From assembly GCA_030522415.1 (NCBI GenBank), contig CM060109.1, forward strand, positions 39,243,392 through 39,307,391: DNA of 64,000 nucleotides, in the 5' to 3' direction. Shown here one piece after another: positions 11,701-23,700 of the stretch (its first letter is position 1; the number at the start of each line of letters is the position of its first letter). Source of the stretch: Channallabes apus. Its lineage: Eukaryota; Chordata; Actinopteri; Siluriformes; Clariidae. The translations under genes and the position numbers were made by a program. Below the pieces are notes generated by a model, which worked only from the letters and a program-made list of their open reading frames with translations, made no database searches and had not been told where the DNA came from.

Positions 11701-14700
11701 TATTATGGCACACATTCTCCATGTCATTGTTTCAAGTTAAAATTTCAAATTAAAATTTTATTTGTCAGATATACAGCAATACACAGTATGATCTGCCGTG
11801 AAATGCTTATATGACTGCCTGTGACCTAAAAAGGATGATTTCTCTGTGAGAAATAAATTAAACTGGAGAGTACAATTAAACTAAAAATAGAATATTTCAA
11901 TAAAGTAGTTAGAAGAGTAAAAATATGAATGTGAGTAAAAATATAAATTTTGTCAGCAAAACAAAATCAAGCTGACAAATTTACAATATTTATAAGGTTG
12001 CTACAGTAAATAAAATTTTTATCTAAGTGTATAAAGTTTCTAAATTATGCAGGATAAATTACAGACTGTTTACAAAGAAATTAAAAACTGAGTGCAGTTA
12101 GTCCTCATTTTATGTGAATAATGAGCAGTGTGTACACTAGAACAAAAAATGTGCAACTTATCAGGAAGAGTGCAGTAAGCAATGTGCAAATGTGCAACGC
12201 GATGAGTAGTGTGCTACATCCTGACATCAGTGTGTTCTGGGGACAGTGTTTACTGCGTGAATGAACTTTTGAACCGTTCAAAAGTTTTAGAACACTTGCA
12301 AATTTCTATGTTTTTGTTTAGTGATTTATTTTCTACATTCTACAACAATACTGGGGATTTCAAAACTATACAATAACACATATGGAATTAGGTAATTACG
12401 TAACAACAACAAAAAACAACAGTTAGTTGTTGTTTAAAGACAGCGAGGTCAGCCTTTCTGTAATAGTTCTTGCAAGAACAGTATTGTCAAGTGCATTTGC
12501 AAAATCCGTCAAGCACCATAATGAAACTGGCTCTCATGAAGGCCGTCCCAGGAGGACGAGACCAAAACCTCCCTCTGCTGCAGACGAGAAGTTCATTTAG
12601 TTCATCAAGTTCATCAGCCTGAAAAATGACCAATGACCAGCACCTCAGATTAGAGGCGTTATGAAGTCTTTACAGAGCAGAAGTAGCAGAAACATCTCAA
12701 TATCAACTGTTCAAAGGAGATTCATGCATTTTTGGACGCCTTCAGCATTCCTTTACAATGTAGAAAGAAATAAAAATCAGGAACCATCATGGAGTTAGAA
12801 AGTAACCCCAATCTTTTGAACGGTAGTGTAAAACAGATCTGATTTTTTAGTTCTTTGTGGTGATCTGGTTGAGGGCAGGCAGGAAGTAGCTCCTCAGTCT
12901 CTGGGTGTTGGCCTTCAGTGAGCAAAAGCTTCTTTCCTGATTACAACAGAGAGAACAGTCCATCGCTGTGGTCCTTTATCATCTTCCTGGCTTTGGTGTC
13001 AGCAGAGATTGAGACTGTAAATTGAGTGCAGATCAGGGAGTTTGAGACTCCCTGAGATGGTAATAGGAAGATTGGTCCTGACAGGATGCTCAATATGGTG
13101 TAGGAGTAAAAGTTCCTTAGCACCTTGGAGGGTAGTTTAAAGTCTCTCAGCATTTGAGGTGGTAGAGACACTGCTGGTCCTGTTGATGTGACAGGACCAT
13201 GACAGGTCCTGCATGATGTGAACACCAACGTACCGGAAGCTGTCCAGCTCTCGCTGATGACAGGGGTCTGGTAGTTCATCTCCTGCTTTGTGCTGAAGTC
13301 CACTATCAACTCATTTGTCTTGCTGACGTTCAGGAGGAGGTTGTTCCTGTGGCACTAGTTCTTCAGATTCCTAATCTCCTCCTGGTAGGCCTTCTCATTG
13401 TTGTCAGAGATCAGGTCTGTCACAACGGTATCATCAGCAAACTTGAGGATAGTTGTGGAGTTAGTAGTTGCCACGCAACCTTAGGCAAGTGATTTTCACA
13501 GTCATACAGTATGTAATTGATTCCTGTCTCGACTTCCATTCCTTTTTGATGAGATCTTGTATTTATGATGGAAGAGTTTAACCATTTTGTAAACCCTTGG
13601 TGATGCCGTTCCCCACAATCTGTAGCACACCTCCAAGACTTTCAAGACTTTGCATTGATGTGATAACCTGGTAATTCAGTACATTCAGGTCGTCAGCTGA
13701 CTTCATTTTATTGTCACATAACATTGCTGAGACTAAACCTGACCAACTGAATACGTCTCACTAACAAGTGGTTTTATTATGACCACACAGCTGTTTAGAC
13801 GTAATCCTGTGAGTTCTTGTCACATTGTGCATGTGGAAATTCTCGTTCTTTTTAAAGTGCTATAAAATATTTAGATTTTTATTGTTCATGATGCAACTTC
13901 CCCACGCGATTAAGTGATCTCCTCACATGGTCATTCATGATTTTTTACTGACCACATTTCTTCTGCGAAGTTGACAGTTTAGCGTTGAGTTCAAAGAATT
14001 GTTGTCAGCAAAAGTAATTTTGCAATGAAAGGCTCTTGAATCATTTATCATTTATTATTATATGGCAGATTTGTTTTTGCTCAGGCAGTGTATGTACTGT
14101 ATGTGTAACAGTAAAATGTTCAATGTACTCACGCCTGTCATGTCTCCTAAATCGGTGTAGATGGCTGATGGTATCCGCGTGTGGGACATCGCAGCAGGTC
14201 AGACACACACCGTGCTGCTAGCTGATGGAGACTGCTTGCAGCCCATATTGTATTACAGTGGTGAGCAGGTGCAAGCACGCGTGGACTCTTCTCCTGCAAC
14301 CTGCACACAGACACCAACTCTTCTCCCCTTCTTCATGAATGTTAGTGTGCACAGACATTTCATTGTTCGTTACTACAAACAGTAATGTAATCATGCCTGT
14401 TAACGCTTAGAGAATTTATAGCTGCACAGTAAGTGCTATACTGGCGTAATAATCTGACCTGTATTAAAAAATAATATGGCATGTGTGTCTGATTTTGTGA
14501 GCATGTGCGTTTCTGTGAACTTGTGTAAACCCCAGATCGGCTATGCGAGCAGCGTTTTCGCAGGAGGACCGAACTGTTTGGCTCTGGCTGATCGGAATGT
14601 GATGGGTTTCATCGCCACGCTGCACGAGATGGCATCAGCAGAAAGAAAGTTCTACTGCATGCTGAGCATGATGAAGAACCAGATACTGCATCCCCTTCTG

Positions 14701-17700
14701 GGCCGGGGTGTGTAGCAAATCTTGGAAAGAGGGTTTGGTTTTGGGTGTGGTAAACTGAAGACTTTTGTGCACGACAGGAATGTAGCAGCCATTTGGCAAC
14801 AAGTCATGTCACTATTCAATATACTGTAAGTCATGTCTGAGTGCCAAGAATTGCTACGAGACAATGTTTCCTCTTTATTATCTCTAAGTATACATTTCCA
14901 AATTTGTAATTTAAGTTACATAACATATTTGCATTAACTGTTACAAAAATACTTTTGTTTATGAGAGTACTTTTTGTATAGCAGTATTTTTTAATATTAC
15001 ATATTTCTTTTTTTGTTGATTTATTTTTACATTAATTAGACAGCATGACCATTTGTTTGGGTCGGACCTCCAAGCAACTGTTCCAGACCATGACAGGAAA
15101 ATACAATCGTTTGTGCAATTTAATAGGACAGCATGCTACTGCTCTCACGAACTTCCTGCAGCACAGGAAAGATGTGAAAACTCTGGACATTTTTAAAAAT
15201 GCAGCCCTTTTCCACAACACCTATAAAACGTAAGCCCTGTCATTTGCCTACAATGCTGGATGATACTGAATGATTACAATACAGAATATGTAGTTGTTAG
15301 CTTTGCCAACCAGGTACAATCACAATGACTGTTACAAAGTGCTTGCAACCACAATTCATTATGTAGATCCTAAAAAAACTGGAACCGCAATCATCAGTCT
15401 GTGTCATTGTCAAGTCATTTCTGGTTCTCAGAGACACACATATTTTTACCCAAATCCAACTTTCTTATTTACTTGACCGAAATAAATTTTGTATAAAATT
15501 ACTACAGTAATTTACAGTATTTGCAACTTTTCTTTTGTCCATAAGCATATTCACCTAACATTCATGTTACAGCTGGAAATATTTCCGAGTTGCACTGTTA
15601 CACAAAATTAATACACTTCTTTTGCTCAGTCAGTTAACTTATTTTTAATAGTCATGAATCTTTTATGAATGTTGTCTTCACCACAATTTACAGGTACATT
15701 AGCTCTGTAGGAAACTTCCTTGTCATGGGAGGATTCCAATCACTGGTGAAACCCTCACAGTACGTTTCATGTTCTCTTCAAACTCATCATTCATTACTTT
15801 AGAAATTCAGAACCTGAATTAGCTGCTTTGTTTCACCTTTCAGAGAATGCTTGGGGAAGAAGCTGGAACTGGTACAGAAACTGTTGGACCTCAAACAGAA
15901 AAGCGTCTCACCGAGTGACTTGCTAGTAAACTTGTTTTACATGCCGCTGCAGCACCTGCATGACTACAGCAGTCTTCTCCTGAAGCTGGCCACTTGTTTT
16001 GATGTGGTGAGTGCAAAAGTCATTTTCCTAAATGCTCCTGATGCTGTTATAGTGACTGGTGTGCTAAATCATCGTTTTCATTTCAGAACTCTGTTGAATA
16101 CCAAATGATTCAAGATGGCTGCTTGCAATATGAGGTCTTGGCCCAACTTCTAAGCAAACAGAGGAAAGAGGCAGAGAGCACGTACACATTCTGGAAGAGC
16201 TTTTCTGGAAAGAGCTCAGTCAGTTTGAAAACTATTCTGGATTTAATATATTCAAACTCCGATAGACTCAAACGTGTACAGTTGAGTGCAAAATTGTGCA
16301 TCTCTTCAGAGGTTTAAGGATTAAATATACCCTTGTTTCTTAGTTTTCCAAAAGATGAAAATATATATGTAGTTATAATCTAGACAGTGTAAACAGTAAT
16401 CCAAAGAAAATAAGAAAGCAAACACAGAGGTTTGGAAGCAGTTATTAAGGCAAAGCATGCGTAAATACGATTAATACCACAATTAGACATGTAAATAGTG
16501 CAAATATTTGGACACCTATCTCAACATCTGTAAAAGCCAACTAACATAAAATGCACTGTTGATATAAATTATATCATGATATAGTTTGCACTCAACTGTA
16601 AGTACTTTTTGCCATAAAAGCTTAATGGTTTTAAAGTTTTTTTTTTTATTTGTGTGCACCCACATACTAAAGGTCATCTGTCTCTCACTTTGTGTGTGTG
16701 TCTCTCTCATCTTTAAAGGAATCTCTATGGAAGCCTTCTCGGCGACTGGTATGTGAGAGTAGCAATAAGGGCTTGACCCTCCAGAATGCTGGGAGGTTCT
16801 CGGTCAACTGGTTCATCCTCTTCAATGATGCTCTTGTTCATGCACAGGTCAGAATGTGAGCTGTTGCTTTGCTCAAGGTTTTTTTTGTCTGTGGTCCTTC
16901 ATATGTTTGAATTCATGTTAAGTTTACATCACGATTGTCTTTTTCATTCAGGGTACTATTCCATCTAAGAAGTTTGTAAGTATATTTTAATTTGGCCATC
17001 TGCAGAATCATTTGTATGACGACTTGGCTTAGGATTTTTTTAGGGTTTTGAATGTACCTTTTTATTTAAACATCCGTGCTGTGTTACTAAGTAAATAATG
17101 CAAATTTTGTAACTAGAACATAGCTTGTGTCATGTCTTGTCTTAGAGAGAGAGAGGAACGCAGGTGCAGGGAAAGACAGCTTCTTTATTTTGATTCTTTT
17201 TCAGTTCAAACAAATAAAGCAACAGAAAACAAAAAGAAACAACGACTCTCTGGTCATTCTGCCAGGGGCGGTCTGCAGGCGTGAACACTAAAAACACGTA
17301 ATCTCAGGAGAATTTATTCGAAATATATCTTCAACACAACTTATTGTCCTTCGGACCTTGCCTTGAACTTGAAGCTGACCGGCTACTCGCCGTTCGCCTG
17401 CAGATACCGTTTAACCCTGGGAAGAGAGAAGACACAGAAGGATTAGTACCCACATACAGTTCAAATTCAAATTCGAATTTTTTTCGTTACATACACAGTC
17501 ATACACAGTACGATATGCAGTGAAATGCTTACACGACCGCCAGTGACCTTAAAAAGAGAATTAAATCTTATAGTAAGAAATAAATATGAATAAAGAAATA
17601 CAATAGGAAATTTTTAACTTAACTAGAATAAAAATAGAAATAAAAATAAAAGTATACTGTACATAAAATAGAAATAAAAATAGAAATGTACTGTACAATA

Positions 17701-20700
17701 GAGATTTTCTTTTTTTTTTTTTTTTTTCTTGTAATTTGGTGGAGGAAGTATGGTGTGCAAGTATGCATAGAAACGTGTCTTAAAGTGTCTTTGTGCAAGG
17801 GTCCAGAATGTAAACATAAGGGTCCAGAATGTAAACATAAACATGAGTTCTGATATAAGTGTGGATGTAAGTGTGGATGTGCATGAAAGTGTCCATAGTG
17901 TCCATTGACGTTAACAGGTTGTATTAGTTCTGTGTTTGTGGTGTGAATGTGGTATGGTTGAGAGACCTTATCGCCTGCGGGAAGAAGCTCCTCCTCAGTC
18001 TCTCTGTGTTGGCCTTCAGGGAGCGGAAGCGCTTTCCTGACCGCAACAGAGAGGAACAGTCCATTGTTGGGATGGCTGAGGTCCTTCACGATCTTCCTGG
18101 CCTTGGTCCAGCACCGCTTGGTGTAGATTGAGTGCAGGTCAGGGAGCTTGGTGCAGATGATGCGCTCAGCTGAACGCACCACCCTCTGTAGAGCTCGTCT
18201 GTCCTGCATGGTGCTGTTTCCAAACCAGGTCATGATGTTTCCCGTCAGGATGCTCTCTATGGTGCAGGAGTAGAAATTCTTGAGCACCTTGGAGGGCAGT
18301 CTGAAGTCTTTCAAGCGTCTGAGGTGGTACAGACGCTGCCGGGCCTTTTTCACCACGGTGTTGATGTGACAGGACCATGACAGGTCCTGCGTGATGTGAA
18401 CACCGAGGTATCTGAAGCTGTCCACTCTTTCCACTGGGCTCCTGTTGATGACGGGGGTCTGGTAGTTCCTCTCCTGCTTTGTACTAAAGTCCACTATCAG
18501 CTCCTTTGTCTTACTGACGTTCAGGAGGAGATTGTTCCTCTGGCACCAGTGCTCCAGATTTCCAATCTCCTCCAGGTAGGCTCATCGTTGTTTGTGATCA
18601 GGCCCACCACGACAGTGTCGTCAGCAAACTTGATGACGGCGGTGGAGTTGGTAGTGGCCACGCAGTCGTAGGTGTATAAAGAGTACAGCAGGGGGCTCAG
18701 AACACAACCCTGGGGGGCTCCAGTGCTGAGTGTGAGGGAGGCTGAGACATGACCGCCCATCCTTACTGCCTGTGGTCTGCCAGTTAGGAAGTTGGAGATC
18801 CACTGACACATGGGTGAGCTGAGTCCCAGGTGCTCCAGCTTGGTGGTGAGTGTGGAGGGAATTAGGGCTGCACGATATTAGGAAAATATGCGATATGCGA
18901 TATTGTTGTTGAATACTGCGATAACGATATTTCTTGCGATATAACATTTCCCTAGAGAAATGCATTTTATTATTATTATTATTGCCTATTTTTTTTTATT
19001 ATTTATTTATATGTAATGATCATACTAAAATAAACAGGTAATAGATATTTGTCTGATGTAATTAAATCTAATTCAGGCTAAAAAGAAACTATATGTCAAG
19101 GAAGTTGCAAATATTTAGACTTCAAAACACTATGAATGACTTAAACCCCTCAGCAGATATTCTGACTTCTGGTTTGCTGTTACTATAAACCTGCCAACAC
19201 AATATGAATTACTTTCAAACATGACTTTTTATTTACATGTAACCATACACTCATCAATAGTGTCTTAAAACAAGAGCATCTTTTAAACTAAATATTCTCT
19301 TTGGCTTGCCTGTTTTTTTAAAATATAAAAATAAATATTATTAAACAAAAATTAAATAAAAAAAATACTATTTGTCACACGCATGCACGCGCACACACGC
19401 GCACATACACGCTCCGCGACCGGCACTAGGACCCGGAAGTAATGCGGGCGCGAACCCGGAAGTATAAGAGGAGTAAACAAACTAGTGCATACAGCTTAGT
19501 CACTGAGTTCGCCATGTCGGTTCAGATTCGAGTGTGTGTTTATAGGACGCGGGTTAAATGTGTGTTTCTCCCTTGCTCCCCTTCTGTGAGAGTCCTTAAA
19601 CTAATTCGCGTGGTTATCCTGCCTACTCGCTTGCTTCCGCGTTTGGGTTTACCACCTATAAAGGGCTAACGGCTAATCGCGGCTAACGGCTAATCGCTAA
19701 ATCTTCTGATCATCCGGGGTTAGTTCGCGACAGAATGAAGTATAAAGGAATGAAGTATAAAGATATAAATTATATATACATATAAAGATGTAAGCGGGTA
19801 TATACATAGTAAGGGCCCATCTGATTGGTCAAATTTGGGCACACAAATGCTTGGCAAATAAAGTATTTATCGCAACTCCTTGCGATATGGTTTTCGCGCA
19901 TGCCATTATCGCAATAACGATATTTTTTCGATATTTCGTGCAGCCCTAGAGGGAATTGTGGTATTAAATGCAGAGCTGTAGTCGATGAAGAGCATTTTCA
20001 CATAATTTCCCCTCTTAGTGTCCAGGTGGGTGAGAGATGTGTGGAGGAGATTTGAGATTGCATCGTCTGTGGAACGGTTCGGACAATAAGCAAACTGTAG
20101 TGGGTCGAGTGTGTCCGGTAGTGAAGAGATGATGAAGTCTCTGACCAGGCGTTCAAAGCACTTCATCACTACTGAGGTGAGGGCTACAGGGCGATAGTCA
20201 TTGACTATCTAGTCACAGTTTGTGCGTGCACAATGGTGACCAGACAAAGTGGTGTGGGTTCGGCTGGGTTAAATAGTGCGACACATGACGTAGACACAGG
20301 TGATCTCCATCTTTGATTAGTGAGGAACAGTTACACACGCAGACACATTAGGGGGAGACAAAGCTACGGCTCAGTAATTCGGTGAGCCGATCTTGCTCCC
20401 CAGGACTGAGGAGGTTCAGATGTGACAGTACCCCCCCCTCCAGGACCAGCTTCCTGAAAGTGAGGTGGGCGCTCTCTGGGCGTTACTGGAGAGAGTCGTG
20501 ACCCACCGGCTTGATGGAATTGCCGGCGGGCGGGTCGGCGCAGAGGTCGTGGTCCCGGGCGATCCGGCCGAGCTAAGTGGAACTCGGAAATGAGTTCTGA
20601 GCTCAGGATGTTCTTGGCCGGGACCCAGCTGCGTTCCTCCTGCCCGTACCCCTCCCAATCCAAGTACTGGAGGGAGCCTCCTCTCCTCCGGGAGTCCAGT

Positions 20701-23700
20701 AGTTGTTGGACTCTGAACGCCGGAGCGCCCTCGATCTCCACAGCCCCAGGGAGTGAAGGGTCTACGACACCTCCGTCCAGCGGTCCCCGGATCATTGGCC
20801 TGAGAAGAGAAATATGAAAAACGCGGTTAATGCGCATATGCGTAGGTAGCTGTAACTTAAAAGAAACAGGATTGACTTGTGAAATAATAGGGAAGGGACC
20901 AATAAATCTGGGAGAAAGTTTGCGACAGGGGAGGTTGAGAGATGGGTCCTTTGTCGAGAGCCAAACCCAGTCTCCTACTTGGAGCGGAGGACTTTCCCTT
21001 CGCCGTCTATCGGCGAATTTTTTGAACCGGCGAACTGCCTGGAAGATGTGTGTGCGCATCTTCCCACACTTTTTCCGCTCTCAGGAACCACTGATCCACC
21101 ATGGGGATATCGGTGGGAGTGGCATCCCATGGACAGAGCGGAGGCTGGTGTCCGAGGACACATTGAAACGGCGTTAGGCCGGTTGAGGAGTGTTGTAGTG
21201 AGTTTTGCGCATATTCCGCCCAGAATAAACAGTCTGCCCATTCGAGTTGTCTACTACTACAATATGCGCGGCGGAACCTCCCGAGCTCCTGAATAGTCCG
21301 CTCTGCCTGCCCATTAGACTCGGGGTGATAGCCTGACGTTAGACTAACAGTGGTCCCCAATTTTTGGAAAAAAGCTTTCCATACTTTTGCGATAAATTGG
21401 GGACCACGATCGGAAACAATGTCCTCCGGGATACCGTAGTAGCGAAAGACTGTTTTGAATAGGGTTTCCGCCACCTGGATGGCGGTTGGGAGAGAGCAAA
21501 ACGGAATAAAACGACAGCCTTTAGAGAAGCGGTCCACCACTACTAAAACTGTCGTGTACCCTTTAAACACCTGCAGATCCGTGACAAAGTCCACCGCACA
21601 GTCTGTTAGGTGTTGCTAAGGGCATTAATTTACCAACTGGCAACCTACGAGGAGTTTTAGTAGCTGCACAGATAGCGCAAGACGAAACTACTGTTTTCAC
21701 TGTTTCCCGCATTATTGGCCACCAGAACTTAGGTTCCAGTAGTTTTAGTGTTCTAATCACGCCGGGGTGTCCTGATGACAAATTAGTGTGGGCCTCGATC
21801 GTCACCCGTTCTCGTAGTGGGTCCGGTACGTAGGTTCGACTCGGAGGACAGTCCGGTGGCACGGGCCCGGACTGTGTCGCTTGGGCGATCTCCGAGTCGA
21901 GGTCCCATACGATCGGAGCCATCACGAGTGACGCAGGCACTATTGGGTCCGGGACCATGTCGCGGTCCGGCGCCGGAAAACAGTGGGAAAGCGCGTCTGC
22001 CTTGAGATTTTTCGAGCCGGGGCGTTAAGTAATCGTGAAATGGAAACGAGTGAAAAACAGCGCCCACCGGGCTTGACGTGTGTTTAGTCTCTTTGCTTGT
22101 TGGAGGTACTCGAGGTTTCGATGGTCCGTCAGTACCAAAAAGGGGTGTTCCGCTCCCTCCAACCAATGCCTCCACTCCCCTAACGCCGCTTTTATTGCGA
22201 GCAGTTCGCGATTACCGATATCATAATTGCATTCGGCAGGTGTCAATTTTCTCGAAAAGAAAGCACAGGGTTAGAGCTTCTCTGGGTGGCCTTGGCGCTG
22301 TGACAACACCACTCAATTCAATTCAGTTTTATTTGTATAGCGCTTTTAACAATTGACATTGTCTCAAAACAGCTTTACACAATCAAAATAATTATTTAAG
22401 TTTGTATGGAATGTGAATGTGTATGAATCAAAAATGTTCAGATAGTCCCTGGTGAGCAAGCCCGAGGGCGACAGTGGCAAGGAAAAACTCCCTGAGATGG
22501 TAATAGGAAGAAACCTTGAGAGGAACCAGACTCAACAGGGAACCCATCCTCATCTGGGTGAAACAGACAGCAGGAAATTATCTGCATTTATACAGTGTTA
22601 AGTGTTCGGTTCAGCTATAATAGTTGATGTTAATTGATGTTAAAATGGAGTCCAGTAGTTATTGGAGACTCAGACTTGTAGAAAGTTCCAGTCCTGAACT
22701 ATTGAATTGTCAAGTCCTCAGAGAAACAGCTGACAACACCAGTCGAGGCCAGAACCATCTTCTAAGTAGATAGAATCATCCCCAGACACCAGACGCATCC
22801 CAAAGAGACACACGGGGCATCCATGCGACGAGACCTCCAACCAGAAACGGAGTACCAGGATGGATCAGACAGGTCCGGAGGGCAGAGGGAGTCTTGATCA
22901 CCGGCAGCTCAGGAATGACATGTGTAGCTCAACAGAGAGAGAGAGAGAAAAAGAGTGAAAGGGGGAGACAGGGGGAGAGAGGAAAGAGAAAGAGGAGGAG
23001 AAAGAGAAGAGGAGGAGATATGGCAATTAGGTATGGTCACAGTCACATAATGTATAATGTGAATGTATATTTACTGTAGAGTGCAAGCAGGGACTCCGGC
23101 AGGACTAATTATGACAGCATAACTAAAAGGGAGAGCCAGAAGGAAACACAAACATGAGGGCTCCCTGAGTGATCAAATGAGAGTGAGGAAGACAGCATCT
23201 AAACATACCAGTTCACCATAATACTCTACGTCCATGAGTCCCCCAGATCGCCTCCTTTATCTATGGCAAATCTATTTCTAAAAATGCTTGGCTAAATAAA
23301 TAGGTTTTTAGCCTAGACTTAAACACTGAGACTGTGTCTGAGTCCCGAACACTATTTGGAAGACTATTCCATAATTTTGGGGCTTTGTAAGAAAAAGCTC
23401 TGCCCCCAGCTGTAGTTTTCATAATACGCGGTACTGACCAGCAGCCTGCATCCTTTGACCGAAGTAGGCGTGGCGGATCGTAAGACACTAGCAGTTCGCT
23501 CAGATACTGCAGCGCGAGACCATTTAATGCTTTATATGTCAAGTGTAGTATTTTAAAATCAATGCGAAATTTCACCACTCCTAATCTTACCTCCGACGCG
23601 GCGACGTAGGGCTTATTAGGGTCGGGTAATTTTAATTTAGGTGCAGATGTAAATGCATGCTTTATAGACACTGGAATGCGGTGCGCGCCTCCAGCGTGAA

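Larger units (their letters stand above)
17462..20214 (-). mobile_element. LINE-A, 5'-truncated copy inside the Gypsy LTR
   Basis: Left end is the 3' tail (CAAATTCAAATTCGAATTTT); coding sequence runs leftward from 20214. RT parts include [23 protein letters not shown] and [10 protein letters not shown], the catalytic motif. ACAGTT is duplicated at both ends. A hAT element splits it at 18863-19948, and the C-terminal reading frame is 17619-18494. Confidence 0.95.
17128..20427 (-). repeat. Gypsy 3' LTR (left), interrupted by LINE-A
   Basis: LTR sequence occupies 17128-17461 and 20215-20427, about 0.54 kb in total. The insertion is flanked by ACAGTT on both sides (17456-17461 and 20215-20220). 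Confidence 0.92.

Noticed and set aside
19442..19669. 75-codon ORF inside the hAT element as a transposase remnant
   Set aside because: It shows no hAT catalytic motif and falls in a GC-rich filler of a non-autonomous element.
20364..22246. Plus-strand ORFs across the Gypsy pol region
   Set aside because: They are shadows of the minus-strand RNase H, integrase and chromodomain reading frames.
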